From Providencia vermicola (GTDB taxonomy: Bacteria; Pseudomonadota; Gammaproteobacteria; Enterobacterales; Enterobacteriaceae), in contig NZ_JAGSPI010000009.1 in assembly GCF_020381325.1 (NCBI RefSeq), positions 62,001-126,000 of the forward strand: a stretch of DNA of 64,000 bases. The letters are read 5' to 3'. The translations under genes were made by a program, and so were the position numbers. The notes beneath the pieces are model-generated. The model worked only from the letters and a program-made list of their open reading frames with translations. It did no database searches and was not told the DNA's origin. Positions 48,889-58,753 of the stretch are shown here, in pieces. The first letter of the stretch is position 1. The number at the start of each line of letters is the position of its first letter.

Positions 48889-51800
48889 ATGGCAAAGCGT
48901 ACAGACATAAAAAGCATTCTGATTTTAGGTGCGGGCCCAATTGTTATCGGTCAAGCATGCGAGTTTGATTACTCTGGGGCTCAAGCATGCAAAGCCTTAC
49001 GTGAAGAAGGTTATCGTGTCATTTTAGTTAACTCTAACCCTGCGACGATTATGACCGATCCAGAGATGGCCGATGCGACGTATATCGAGCCGATTCACTG
49101 GGAAGTGGTTCGTAAAATTATCGAAAAAGAACGTCCTGATGCAGTTTTACCAACAATGGGTGGGCAAACAGCGCTTAACTGTGCGCTTGAACTTGAGCGT
49201 AAAGGGGTTCTTGCCGAGTTTGGCGTGACGATGATTGGTGCAACAGCAGACGCCATTGATAAAGCCGAAGATCGTCAACGCTTTGATAAAGCGATGAAAA
49301 AAATTGGTTTAGGTACTGCACGCTCAGGTATTGCTCACAACATGGAAGAGGCGTATGCCGTTGCAGACGATGTGGGTTTCCCTTGTATTATTCGCCCATC
49401 ATTTACAATGGGCGGAACGGGGGGCGGTATCGCTTACAACCGTGAAGAATTTGAAGAGATTTGTACGCGCGGTTTAGATTTATCGCCAACCAATGAATTA
49501 TTAATTGATGAGTCATTGATTGGTTGGAAAGAGTATGAAATGGAAGTTGTTCGCGATAAAAATGACAACTGCATTATTGTCTGCTCAATCGAAAACTTTG
49601 ACGCAATGGGCATCCACACTGGTGACTCAATCACCGTTGCACCCGCTCAAACCTTAACAGATAAAGAATACCAAATCATGCGCGACGCCTCGATGGCAGT
49701 TTTGCGCGAAATTGGTGTTGAAACGGGCGGTTCAAACGTTCAGTTTTCGGTTAATCCAAAAGATGGGCGCTTAATTGTTATCGAAATGAACCCGCGGGTT
49801 TCTCGCTCGTCAGCGCTAGCTTCTAAAGCGACGGGCTTTCCAATCGCGAAAATTGCAGCGAAACTGGCGGTTGGCTATACCCTCGATGAACTGATGAATG
49901 ATATTACTGGTGGCCGTACACCTGCTTCGTTTGAGCCCTCCATCGACTACGTTGTGACTAAAATTCCACGCTTTAACTTTGAGAAATTTGCGGGTACCAA
50001 TGACCGTTTAACCACGCAGATGAAATCAGTGGGTGAAGTGATGGCGATTGGCCGCACTTTCCAAGAATCGATGCAAAAAGCGTTACGCGGCTTAGAAGTG
50101 GGCGCAACAGGTTTTGATCCGAAAGTTGAACAGGATGATCCTGAAGCACTGACGCGCATTCGTCGTGAATTAAAAGATGCAGGTGCAGAACGTATCTGGT
50201 TTATTGCGGACGCATTCCGTGCGGGCTTGTCCGTTGATGGTGTCTTCAACTTAACCAATATTGACCGCTGGTTCTTAGTGCAAATTGAAGAGCTGGTACG
50301 TCTAGAGGAAGAAGTTGCAGAGTTAGGTATCAACGGCTTAACCAAAGAGTTTTTACGCGTATTAAAACGCAAAGGGTTCGCGGATGCACGCCTAGCAAGT
50401 TTAGTTGGTGTCTCAGAAGCTGAGCTACGTAAATTACGCCAAAGTTATGATTTGCATCCCGTTTATAAGCGTGTTGACACCTGCGCTGCTGAGTTTGCAA
50501 CCGATACTGCCTATATGTATTCCACGTATGAAGATGAGTGTGAATCCAACCCCAACCATAGCAAGCCAAAAGTGATGGTTCTGGGGGGAGGGCCTAACCG
50601 TATTGGTCAAGGTATTGAGTTTGACTATTGTTGTGTGCACGCTTCACTCGCGCTACGTGAAGATGGCTATGAAACTATCATGGTTAACTGTAACCCAGAA
50701 ACAGTTTCAACTGACTATGATACGTCTGACCGTCTCTATTTCGAACCTGTTACACTCGAAGATGTGTTAGAAATTGTGCGTATTGAGCAGCCAAAAGGTG
50801 TGATCGTGCAGTATGGTGGTCAAACGCCACTGAAATTGGCACGTGCACTTGAGGCCGCAGGTGTTCCTGTTATTGGAACTAGCCCTGATGCGATTGACCG
50901 TGCAGAAGACCGCGAACGTTTCCAACAAGCGGTTAATCGTTTGAATTTAAAACAACCGCAAAATGCGACGGTGACAGCGATTGAACAAGCTGTTGAAAAA
51001 GCCGCTGGAATTGGTTATCCACTGGTTGTACGCCCATCATATGTTCTCGGCGGTCGTGCGATGGAAATCGTGTATGATGAAATCGACCTGCGCCGTTATT
51101 TCCAAACCGCAGTCAGTGTCTCAAATGATGCACCAGTACTACTTGACCGTTTCTTAGATGACGCTGTAGAGGTGGATGTTGACGCGATTTGTGATGGTGA
51201 AATGGTGCTGATTGGCGGGATCATGGAGCACATTGAACAAGCGGGCGTTCACTCTGGTGATTCTGCTTGTTCATTGCCTGCTTATACACTGAGCCAAGAA
51301 ATTCAGGATGTGATGCGTGAGCAAGTTCGCAACTTAGCATTCGAATTACGTGTACGCGGCTTAATGAATGTTCAATTCGCAGTCAAAAATAACGAAGTGT
51401 ATTTGATTGAAGTGAACCCTCGTGCTGCGCGAACTGTCCCATTTGTTTCAAAAGCAACGGGCGTACCGCTGGCAAAAGTGGCTGCCCGTGTTATGGTTGG
51501 CCAGACATTGACTCAGCAAGGTGTGACGAAAGAAGTTATACCTCCTTATTATTCAGTCAAAGAAGTGGTTCTGCCATTTAACAAATTCCAAGGTGTTGAC
51601 CCAATTCTTGGCCCTGAAATGCGTTCAACAGGGGAAGTCATGGGAGTTGGTCGTACTTTTGCAGAAGCGTTTGCTAAGGCGATGTTAGGTAGCAGCTCAA
51701 CCATGAAAAAATCAGGTCGAGCATTGTTGTCCGTGCGTGAAGGCGATAAAACTCGCGTTGTTGATTTAGCGGCTAAATTGCTAAAACATGGCTTCGAGCT

Positions 51801-52110
51801 AGATGCAACGCACGGTACGGCGATTGTTCTTGGTGAAGCAGGGATTAACCCGCGCTTAGTTAACAAAGTACATGAAGGTCGCCCACACATTCAGGATAGA
51901 ATTAAGAATGGTGAGTACGATTACATCGTGAATACAACTGCAGGGCGTCAAGCGATTGAAGACTCAAAACTAATCCGTCGCAGCGCATTGCAGTATAAGG
52001 TTCACTATGACACGACGTTGAATGGTGGTTTTGCAACTACAATGTCACTGAGTGCAGATCCAACTGAGAAAGTGATTTCAGTCCAAGAGATGCACGCATT
52101 GATTAAGTAA
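48889..52110 (+). CDS. carB: carbamoyl phosphate synthetase large subunit
   Basis: The synthetase subunit, 1073 residues, formed by two homologous ATP-grasp halves: carboxyphosphate (1-400) and carbamoyl phosphate (about 553-935). They are joined by an oligomerisation domain and followed by an allosteric MGS-like domain that binds UMP, IMP and ornithine. Each half has a paired [15 protein letters not shown]-type loop ([20 protein letters not shown] and [19 protein letters not shown]). It starts 13 bases after carA. A strong terminator follows. Confidence 0.98.
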   Translation: MAKRTDIKSILILGAGPIVIGQACEFDYSGAQACKALREEGYRVILVNSNPATIMTDPEMADATYIEPIHWEVVRKIIEKERPDAVLPTMGGQTALNCALELERKGVLAEFGVTMIGATADAIDKAEDRQRFDKAMKKIGLGTARSGIAHNMEEAYAVADDVGFPCIIRPSFTMGGTGGGIAYNREEFEEICTRGLDLSPTNELLIDESLIGWKEYEMEVVRDKNDNCIIVCSIENFDAMGIHTGDSITVAPAQTLTDKEYQIMRDASMAVLREIGVETGGSNVQFSVNPKDGRLIVIEMNPRVSRSSALASKATGFPIAKIAAKLAVGYTLDELMNDITGGRTPASFEPSIDYVVTKIPRFNFEKFAGTNDRLTTQMKSVGEVMAIGRTFQESMQKALRGLEVGATGFDPKVEQDDPEALTRIRRELKDAGAERIWFIADAFRAGLSVDGVFNLTNIDRWFLVQIEELVRLEEEVAELGINGLTKEFLRVLKRKGFADARLASLVGVSEAELRKLRQSYDLHPVYKRVDTCAAEFATDTAYMYSTYEDECESNPNHSKPKVMVLGGGPNRIGQGIEFDYCCVHASLALREDGYETIMVNCNPETVSTDYDTSDRLYFEPVTLEDVLEIVRIEQPKGVIVQYGGQTPLKLARALEAAGVPVIGTSPDAIDRAEDRERFQQAVNRLNLKQPQNATVTAIEQAVEKAAGIGYPLVVRPSYVLGGRAMEIVYDEIDLRRYFQTAVSVSNDAPVLLDRFLDDAVEVDVDAICDGEMVLIGGIMEHIEQAGVHSGDSACSLPAYTLSQEIQDVMREQVRNLAFELRVRGLMNVQFAVKNNEVYLIEVNPRAARTVPFVSKATGVPLAKVAARVMVGQTLTQQGVTKEVIPPYYSVKEVVLPFNKFQGVDPILGPEMRSTGEVMGVGRTFAEAFAKAMLGSSSTMKKSGRALLSVREGDKTRVVDLAAKLLKHGFELDATHGTAIVLGEAGINPRLVNKVHEGRPHIQDRIKNGEYDYIVNTTAGRQAIEDSKLIRRSALQYKVHYDTTLNGGFATTMSLSADPTEKVISVQEMHALIK

Positions 52111-52128
52111 TAAACGTGTATTGAATTG

Positions 52129-52162
52129 AGCCCCAGCGGTAGCCTGCCGACTGGGGCTTTTT
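52129..52162 (+). terminator. intrinsic terminator of carAB
   Basis: AGCCCCAG (52129-52136) pairs with CTGGGGCT (52151-52158), with an inner CGG/CCG pairing, followed by six T residues. Confidence 0.9.
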
Positions 52163-52218
52163 TATATATTGCTTGAAGGGGAAAGGTGCAAAAAAAATAA
52201 AAAAAGGCAAAATGGTCA

Positions 52219-52249
52219 TTGACTCTCACGTAACGTGAGGCCGTAACCT
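52219..52249 (+). promoter_or_regulatory. MerR-type promoter with 19-bp spacer
   Basis: TTGACT (52219-52224) and TAACCT (52244-52249) are exactly 19 bases apart. The spacer holds the perfect inverted repeat CTCACGT-A-ACGTGAG (52225-52239). The overlong spacer with a dyad inside is the hallmark of promoters activated by MerR-family proteins through DNA untwisting. The MerR gene starts 25 bases further on, so autoregulation is expected. Confidence 0.85.
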
Positions 52250-52273
52250 CAGTCTCACTTACAGGAGGAACGT

Positions 52274-53299
52274 ATGCTATTTCAAGTGGGTGAAATCGCG
52301 GAAAAAACAGGGTTAACCATCCGAACACTTCATCATTATGAAGAAATTGGCTTATTGCTTCCAACTGCAAGAACCGATGCAGGTTACAGACTCTATAACA
52401 TGCAATGTATTGAGCGATTAACGCAAATTCAATTACTGCGCCAAGTTGGAGTCAAACTCAAAAACATCGGTGAAATACTGGATGGCCAGAGTGGAGATAT
52501 GGCAAACCTTCTGCAGGAACGAATTGCTTTATTAACTGAACAAATGCAGCAAATGGCAACATTGCGTTTTCGGTTGGAGCAACTTCAAAAACAGATGCAA
52601 ATGGGCGATACCTTAACTCAGGTCGATTGGTTCTCTGTATTGGAGATGATGACGATGTTTGATAAATATTTTACACCGCAAGAGTTAGAACAATTACCGC
52701 TTTATACCGCACATACGCTGAAAAACCAAGAGTGGCAGCAACGAGTGGCGGCGGTGAATGCATTAATGCAACAAGGTATGACACCTCAATCAATTGAAGT
52801 GCAACAACTGGGTCATGAATGGATGGTTGCGCTGGAAAGAGATACGGGCGGAAACCCGGATTTTTTTGCAAGGTTGAATAAGATTCACTTAACAGACAAC
52901 GCGTTAGCTTATTCATCAGGTATTTCTGAGTCAATGATCCAATTTGTTGCACAAGGGTTTAGTGAATATCAATTAGCGCTGTTTAAGCCCCATTTAACAG
53001 AAGCGCAGTTTGCGCTTGTTCGGCAACATTATTTTACTGCGGGACAAGTTTGGCCTGAGCTGATCGCTGGGCTGCATAATGCATTGAAAGCACATAAATC
53101 CCCAGACTCACCAGAAGTACAAGTACTGGCTCGTACATGGTTAGACATGTTTATTCAATTCACTGGGGGTGACCCAATCATTCAGGAAAAGATCCGCACA
53201 GTTTACCGTGAAGAGCCTAAAGTTTCTCAAGGTACTTGGATGACGCCAGAAATTGGGCAATATTTATTTTCAGCGGTGAATATTTTGATGGGGAAATAA
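52274..53299 (+). CDS. MerR-family regulator with two TipAS-like repeats
   Basis: A 341-residue regulator. The MerR winged helix (about 3-72) has QVGEIAEKTGLTIRTLHHYEEIGL and DAGYRLY. A coiled-coil dimer helix follows (about 78-110). The C-terminal part is two copies of a TipAS-like helical unit, offset by exactly 106 residues: W154/W260, EVQ 175/281, W183/W289 and TGG 191/297. TipA-type regulators bind thiopeptides or other drugs in this domain, normally with one copy. The start has AGGAGG upstream and lies behind a classical MerR promoter. No drug exporter is next to it; the neighbour yghB converges from the other side. The ligand is unknown. Confidence 0.88.
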   Translation: MLFQVGEIAEKTGLTIRTLHHYEEIGLLLPTARTDAGYRLYNMQCIERLTQIQLLRQVGVKLKNIGEILDGQSGDMANLLQERIALLTEQMQQMATLRFRLEQLQKQMQMGDTLTQVDWFSVLEMMTMFDKYFTPQELEQLPLYTAHTLKNQEWQQRVAAVNALMQQGMTPQSIEVQQLGHEWMVALERDTGGNPDFFARLNKIHLTDNALAYSSGISESMIQFVAQGFSEYQLALFKPHLTEAQFALVRQHYFTAGQVWPELIAGLHNALKAHKSPDSPEVQVLARTWLDMFIQFTGGDPIIQEKIRTVYREEPKVSQGTWMTPEIGQYLFSAVNILMGK

Positions 53300-53305
53300 T
53301 GCAAG

Positions 53306-53325
53306 TGGCCGCAATATTGCGGCCA
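53306..53325. terminator. palindrome between the MerR gene and yghB
   Basis: TGGCCGCAAT-ATTGCGGCCA is a perfect 20-base palindrome between two convergent genes. As a hairpin it would have a 3-4-base loop. There is no T-run. Confidence 0.5.
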
Positions 53326-53337
53326 TAGATATTTGTG

Positions 53338-54006
53338 TTATTTATTGCTACTTAATGCCTTGCGGTGTTTCCAATACATCACAATGGAGCCAATTAATCC
53401 ACTGATTAATAAGATAACAGGGATGATCATTAATGCGCTAATAACCACTTGCTCGTGCTCTTTTACAAATGGAATTTGGTTAAGGGCATAGCCTAAAGAA
53501 ACGATAATACCTACCCACAAAAGCCCGCTTAGCCAATTGAAAAACTGAAAACGGCGATGGCTTAATTCAGAGAGCCCCGCAAGTAAAGGCAATAAAGTAC
53601 GAACAAAAGCTAAAAAACGACCAATAAGTAAGGCGTATAAACCTTGTTTATTAAACATATTATTTGCTTTTGCATGATACTCATCAGGAATTTGGGCTAG
53701 CCAACGCTTGACCGTTTTGGTTTCACTGAGCCATCTACCTTGCATAAACCCTAACCAACAACCCAAACTCGCAGCTGTGGCGAGCAATAAAATGGTTGGG
53801 ATAAAGTGCAAAACCCCTTTGGCGATTAATGCGCCAGAAAGGATTAACAAAGTATCTCCAGGCAGAAAAGCGGCGGGAAGAACCCCATTTTCCAAAACAA
53901 TAACAACAAAAAGTACGGTATAAATAACCCAAAGTACTTCGGGGTTGGAGAGTTTTAGGAAATCGTGATCCCAAAGCGCTAGTACGATTTCGCGTAGGAC
54001 TTCCAT
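53338..54006 (-). CDS. yghB: DedA-family membrane protein YghB
   Basis: An inner-membrane protein of 222 residues, close to E. coli YghB. DedA proteins are proton-driven and are needed for membrane homeostasis and drug and pH tolerance; some flip lipid carriers. Family features are present: [36 protein letters not shown] and [18 protein letters not shown], with the conserved arginines. The second of two ATGs (54006) is chosen because AGGA is six bases before it and zero before the first. It is followed by metC in the same order as E. coli. Confidence 0.93.
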   Translation of the reverse strand: MEVLREIVLALWDHDFLKLSNPEVLWVIYTVLFVVIVLENGVLPAAFLPGDTLLILSGALIAKGVLHFIPTILLLATAASLGCWLGFMQGRWLSETKTVKRWLAQIPDEYHAKANNMFNKQGLYALLIGRFLAFVRTLLPLLAGLSELSHRRFQFFNWLSGLLWVGIIVSLGYALNQIPFVKEHEQVVISALMIIPVILLISGLIGSIVMYWKHRKALSSNK

Positions 54007-54108
54007 AATCATTCCTGTATTTGTCTAAAAGCGAATTTCCTTATTTATATTACAGGAAAAAATAACATTGGGTTTGATTTGTTTGGGGTATTCATTCATT
54101 AGTCGATG

Positions 54109-54141
54109 AATTGCAGAAAGCATTTTGTGTCTTCTGCAATT
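54109..54141. terminator. hairpin downstream of metC
   Basis: AATTGCAGAA (54109-54118) pairs with TTCTGCAATT (54132-54141) around a 13-base loop, 14 bases past the metC stop on the minus strand. The T-rich tail is on the plus strand, so its role for metC is uncertain. Confidence 0.5.
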
Positions 54142-54154
54142 TTGATTTTTCATT

Positions 54155-55339
54155 TTAAATACGTTTAAAAGCCAATTGCAGGTCATCAATTAAATCTTGT
54201 GGATGTTCAAGCCCAATGTGAACACGGAAAAAGGTACCTTCATTTGGGTGAAAATCATATTGCCTCATACTGATTAAATCTTCTTTTTGGTAACCCAAAA
54301 TCAGTGATTCAAATCCGCCCCAGGAATACCCCATTTTGAAATGCGCTAAGTTTTCAATAAAAGCAGTGAATTGTTCAGTGGATAGACGTGACTTAAGTTG
54401 AAAAGAAAATAAGCCATTGCAGCCTGAAAAATCACGAATAAAAAACGCATGGCCAGGAGAGGATGGTAGTGCAGGATGAAAAACCTGTTCGACTTCAGGG
54501 CGTTCTTGTAGCCAGGTTGCCACTTGTATACTATTTTCTTGGTGTTGTTTTAGCCGTGTTGCAAGGGTGTGTAGCCCTCTATTCGCCATATAAACAGTAT
54601 CAGGATCAGCTGTTTGCCCAAGCAGGTATGAATTTTCACGTAAAGTTTCGATGCAGCGCTTATTTGCTACTGCGACTCCTAACATGCCATCAGAATGTCC
54701 ATTAATGTATTTTGTCGCGGATTGTATTGAAATATCCACATCGAACAATAGAGGTTTGAGCAGGACACCCGCAGCCCATGTATTGTCAATCATAATGATG
54801 ATTTCAGGTGCTTTGTTACGTATAGCTTGAACGAGAGCAGGTAAATCGTGGACTTCCATGGTAATTGAACCTGGCGATTCTAAAAAGACAATGCGCGTAT
54901 TCGGCTGAATCAAATCTGCAATCTTTTCGCCAATGAGCGGGTCAAAGTAGGTCGTTTTAACCTGTAATTTGGTTAAAATATGGTCGCAAAAATTCTGTGT
55001 TGGGTCATAAGCGGAGCCTGTGACTAAAATGTGCTCTCCTGCAGAAATAAAGGATAAGATCGCATTGGTGATGGCAGCAGCACCCGATGGGTAAAGTACA
55101 GAACCTGCTCCACCTTCTAATTCAGCCATGGCTTCTTGGAAAGCAAAATGGGTTTGTGTGCCTCGGCGGCCATAAAAAAGCACACCATCTGCACGATGCC
55201 GAGTTGCATGACGTTTTTCTTCAAGCGTGTCAAAGATAATCGAAGATGCTCGTTGAATGACGGGGTTTACACCTTTTTGTGTAAATTTAGGGTTCCGACC
55301 AATGTGCACTAATTGGGTTTCTGGTTTGGTGTTTGCCAT
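54155..55339 (-). CDS. metC: cystathionine beta-lyase
   Basis: A PLP enzyme of methionine synthesis that splits cystathionine to homocysteine, pyruvate and ammonia. It has 394 residues, fold type I, Cys/Met metabolism family. The PLP lysine is in SIQSATKYINGHSDGML; GGAGSVLYPSGAAAI and SYDP-type substrate motifs (TGSAYDPTQNFC) precede it, and YSWGGFESLI near the end is typical of MetC rather than MetB. It diverges from exbB. MetJ boxes are expected upstream, but none was clear. Confidence 0.96.
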   Translation of the reverse strand: MANTKPETQLVHIGRNPKFTQKGVNPVIQRASSIIFDTLEEKRHATRHRADGVLFYGRRGTQTHFAFQEAMAELEGGAGSVLYPSGAAAITNAILSFISAGEHILVTGSAYDPTQNFCDHILTKLQVKTTYFDPLIGEKIADLIQPNTRIVFLESPGSITMEVHDLPALVQAIRNKAPEIIIMIDNTWAAGVLLKPLLFDVDISIQSATKYINGHSDGMLGVAVANKRCIETLRENSYLLGQTADPDTVYMANRGLHTLATRLKQHQENSIQVATWLQERPEVEQVFHPALPSSPGHAFFIRDFSGCNGLFSFQLKSRLSTEQFTAFIENLAHFKMGYSWGGFESLILGYQKEDLISMRQYDFHPNEGTFFRVHIGLEHPQDLIDDLQLAFKRI

Positions 55340-55596
55340 GATCTTTCCTTTATAGTTTTAAATTTAGCCTATCCAGAGGCATGGATACTATGACGTTAAT
55401 GCATTCGCGGGGAAATGTAACTTGAGTTTTCTTCAGTATTACAAAGTTCAATAAATCGTATTGGTATAGAAGAAGGGGTGAACACATTTGCCCATTGAAT
55501 GTCTTTACTGCATTAATAAGAATAAACAAGCAATACCCGTGTAATAGGCGTGGACTTCATTGTTTGAGAACAAAAAATATAAAAAAAATCGTGAAT

Positions 55597-55615
55597 ACTA
55601 ATGATAATTACTATC
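55597..55615. promoter_or_regulatory. Fur box upstream of exbB
   Basis: ACTAATGATAATTACTATC resembles the 19-base Fur consensus GATAATGATAATCATTATC at most positions. It lies about 155 bases upstream of exbB. Iron-dependent repression of exbBD would fit their role. The rest of the 430-base metC-exbB gap holds a CGTCT...AGACG hairpin (about 55650-55668) and no gene. Confidence 0.75.
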
Positions 55616-55769
55616 AATTCGTGCTGTCTTTGATATCATCAGCACCGTCTTTTTGAAAAGAGACGAACAGCGCGAGTTAAATTTCGCTTTTAAAGGTTAG
55701 TCGATGAATGGCACAATCATCGATATGAATTTTTTTATACAACACTAAAAAGAGAGTAAAGGCCAACTG

Positions 55770-56696
55770 ATGCGTAAACTAACAGCTTCTATTCTATTGG
55801 CGTTCGGCTTGATGGGGACGGCAGTTGCTGAAACCACACCTGCAACAACACCAGCTGCGTCTCAAAATACATCATCGACACCCGCTGCAAATCCTGCGGC
55901 GCCAATGACAGCACCAAATGGTGAAGTTGCTCCCGTATCTTCTGAGCCTGCAGTCAATACTGCTGTTGTGAATGAAAATATCGAAATTGCGACAGAGGCG
56001 CCAACAGGGGGTTTTGATCAGGATTTATCTGTTTGGGGCATGTACCAAAATGCGGATAATGTCGTGAAAACGGTGATGATAGGTTTGGTTATTGCATCAG
56101 TCATTACATGGGCACTCTTCTTCTCTAAAGGCCTAGAAATTTTAGTTGCTCGTCGTCGTTTAAAAGACGAAGCGAAAGCGATCGCAGAAGTGAAATCCCT
56201 TGATGAAGCCGTGAAAATTGCTGAAGGTTTCAAAGGAAATAGTATTACACGAATGCTGCTTAATGAAGCGGTAACAGAAAGAGCATTATCGGCAAATAGT
56301 ACCGACCTGTCTGGTACGAAGGAGCGGACGTCATTCCGCCTTGAAAGAGCCGTTGCTGCAATCAGCCGATATATGGGCCGTGGTAATGGTTACTTAGCGA
56401 CTATTGGTGCTATCTCTCCTTTTGTTGGTTTGTTTGGAACGGTATGGGGTATCATGAATAGCTTTATCGGGATCGCTCATTCACAAACCACTAACTTAGC
56501 AGTGGTTGCGCCTGGTATCGCAGAGGCACTTCTTGCAACGGCAATTGGTCTTATCGCTGCGATCCCTGCAGTGGTAATTTATAACATTTTCGCCAGAATG
56601 ATTAATAACTACCGTGGTCAGGTCGGGGATGTGGCTGCACAGTCTGCATTATTATTAGGGCGTGATCTTGATCTGGCAAATAGCAAAGCAAGGTAA
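55770..56696 (+). CDS. exbB: TonB-system energy transducer ExbB, long form
   Basis: An inner-membrane proton-channel subunit that energises TonB for siderophore, heme and B12 uptake. It has 308 residues, against 244 in E. coli. The extra N-terminus is a signal peptide (1-20, ending GTAVA) plus an Ala/Thr/Pro-rich periplasmic segment to about residue 80. The conserved core begins FDQDLSVWGMYQNAD and has three membrane helices. GYLATIGAISPFVGLFGTVWGIMNSF and GIAEALLATAIGLIAAIPAVV carry the channel residues. Long ExbB forms are known in Serratia and Pseudomonas. exbD follows after 5 bases. Confidence 0.96.
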   Translation: MRKLTASILLAFGLMGTAVAETTPATTPAASQNTSSTPAANPAAPMTAPNGEVAPVSSEPAVNTAVVNENIEIATEAPTGGFDQDLSVWGMYQNADNVVKTVMIGLVIASVITWALFFSKGLEILVARRRLKDEAKAIAEVKSLDEAVKIAEGFKGNSITRMLLNEAVTERALSANSTDLSGTKERTSFRLERAVAAISRYMGRGNGYLATIGAISPFVGLFGTVWGIMNSFIGIAHSQTTNLAVVAPGIAEALLATAIGLIAAIPAVVIYNIFARMINNYRGQVGDVAAQSALLLGRDLDLANSKAR

Positions 56697-56701
56697 TTAT
56701 T

Positions 56702-57127
56702 ATGGCAATGCGTTTAGGTGACGAACAAGATGATAGCGGTGAAATGCATGAAATTAACGTAACACCGTTTATCGATGTGATGTTGGTTTTATTAATTATC
56801 TTCATGGTCGCGGCCCCCTTGGCAACTGTAGATATTAAAGTTGACTTACCTGCTTCAACCGCGAAGCCGCAGCCACGGCCAGAAAAACCAGTGTTCTTAA
56901 CAGTTAAAGCGGATAGCCAGTTATTTATTGGCGATCAAGCTGTATCAAAAGAACAGCTTTCTTCAACACTTGACCAAGCAACAAATGCAAATAAAGAAAC
57001 AACGATCTTCTTCCAAGCAGATAAAAGTGTTGATTATGAAACGATGATGGATGTGATGAATGCATTACGCCAGTCGGGTTATCTAAAAATTGGCTTAGTT
57101 GGAATGGAAGCGACTTCGTCTAAATAG
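56702..57127 (+). CDS. exbD: TonB-system energy transducer ExbD
   Basis: A partner of ExbB, 141 residues. One N-terminal membrane helix carries the essential aspartate in NVTPFIDVMLVLLIIFMVAA (the D25 equivalent), followed by a periplasmic domain that ends SGYLKIGLVGMEATS. A short gap and one terminator show co-transcription with exbB. Confidence 0.97.
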   Translation: MAMRLGDEQDDSGEMHEINVTPFIDVMLVLLIIFMVAAPLATVDIKVDLPASTAKPQPRPEKPVFLTVKADSQLFIGDQAVSKEQLSSTLDQATNANKETTIFFQADKSVDYETMMDVMNALRQSGYLKIGLVGMEATSSK

Positions 57128-57154
57128 TTAATATCAACGATACCAGCTGTTATT

Positions 57155-57189
57155 ACGCGCTTTATCTTTAAGGGTAAAGCGCGTTTTTT
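57155..57189 (+). terminator. intrinsic terminator of exbBD
   Basis: ACGCGCTTTA (57155-57164) pairs with TAAAGCGCGT (57175-57184) around a 10-base loop, followed by T residues. Confidence 0.9.
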
Positions 57190-58452
57190 ATGAATCAAAC
57201 AAAAGTGCATCAAAGCGAGTGTATAGCTGCCTGATTTTTCTATCGTATGCTAATTATTCTGTGTAATGTCATATTTATTTGTATGATTAAATCATGATTA
57301 AAAGATTTTTATCCTATTTTTACCAATTTTATTGGTTTTTGTTTGAGATGATAGGCCCTAATCTATACGCCAGCTACTCGTAATAAGAGTAACTGGCGCT
57401 CGAATAAAGTGATAAACCCAAATTTATATTAAAATAATTGATGTGTATTCGAAAATTTTTATCTGTTCTAAGGTAAGGTAATTGAATGAAAGCGTATTTC
57501 AACGTGATATTTTTGACTCAATTATAAGCTGAGCTTCTTTTTTTTATGCGTTTTCTTATTGAAAATGTAGCTTAGTGTAGTCTGAAATAGGGGATATTTG
57601 CCTACTTTCAATGTAATTAAACCGACAAAACATAACGAAAAATAAACCATTATATTTGAATGGTTTTATTAATCATGACTATTTTGTCAATATAATAATA
57701 AAACCATAGAAATTACATGGATAAATTAAAAAATTAAAATTTAGATAAAATGATTGTTTTTTATGGAAAAATTTAGGTTTGATAGAATGGATATAAGGAT
57801 ATAAATAAAAAAATGATTATTTTTATTTTATAGAAAGATAATGATTATGTAAGTATTTTTTATGAAATTAGAATTGAGTATTTATTTTAAATATATTTAC
57901 ATCAATGCAGCATATTTAAAACAATATAAATATATTTAATTTAAATATAAAGCAAATAGCGAATGAATAATAAATATGTATATATGTAAATAGATTGTAA
58001 TATCTTAACAATAGGCTTTTTATGTTGCCTGGTTTCTTTAATTAATTGATATTATTGTATTTAATGGATTTTTGGTGACTTCTTAAGCTAAACAAAAAAA
58101 CACTTGCGCAACCTAAGTGTTGGGCTATAATACAATCAATAACATTTAGAAACACTTTTAAATATTTTATTATACCAAGTTATTTATTTTTGAAATTTAC
58201 TCGTGCTAGGGAAATAATAAAGCCATGCTAATTTTAAAAAATAATTTAGATTAGCAAGATGTTTAAGCTTTATATTAAAAATAGATATAACTACTTAATT
58301 GAGTAACTCAGGTAGAACATTATATTTTTGAGTCAACATGAATGTTATTACTGGAGTCAAATGGGCTGACTACAGACTACGCATAGCAAGCGAAGCCAGA
58401 AATGGCAATTTCATATTATACTCCTCTATAGATAAAATAAGACTACATTTCC
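57190..58452. other. 1.26-kb very AT-rich stretch without a recognised gene
   Basis: No open frame above 60 codons is present on either strand and no homology is recognised. Structures seen: a hairpin of CGCCAG and CTGGCG with inner ACTC/GAGT (57369-57399); a nine-T run after a weak hairpin (57527-57546); a stretch of mostly A and T from about 57600 to 58060; and an AACACTT/AAGTGTT hairpin (about 58097-58120). A 42-codon frame (58338-58466) ends inside the terminator at 58453 and has no good ribosome site. Small RNAs are possible. Confidence 0.5.
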
Positions 58453-58482
58453 AGCGTTACCTTTAAGGTAACGCTTTTTTTT
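58453..58482 (+). terminator. strong orphan intrinsic terminator
   Basis: AGCGTTACC (58453-58461) pairs perfectly with GGTAACGCT (58467-58475) around a 5-base loop, followed by eight T residues. No recognised gene precedes it within 1.3 kb on this strand, so it probably ends a small RNA or an unrecognised short transcript. Confidence 0.85.
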
Positions 58483-58753
58483 ACTTAATATTTTATCGAA
58501 TACTAAATGCGCATTTGTTTCGCACCAACAACATAATCAGAATGGTATAACCGCCAATCTAGCACCAAATAGCCCTTATAATGCAGAAAATCAATCTTTT
58601 CTCTATTTTTTGACAAAAGAACTTCACGAAAAGAAATATCCGCGTATGATATTTTCACTTCGCTGTGGGGTATCGATATAACAGACTATAAAGATAATTA
58701 TACAACGGCGAACTTCTCTGCCAGGATCTGGCGTGAATAAATTGGATGTAATA

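Noticed and set aside
55340-55430. MetJ boxes upstream of metC
   Set aside because: Only weak partial matches to AGACGTCT repeats were seen.
58338-58466. 42-codon frame before the orphan terminator
   Set aside because: It ends inside the terminator loop and has only a poor ribosome site; kept as a remark, not called as a gene.
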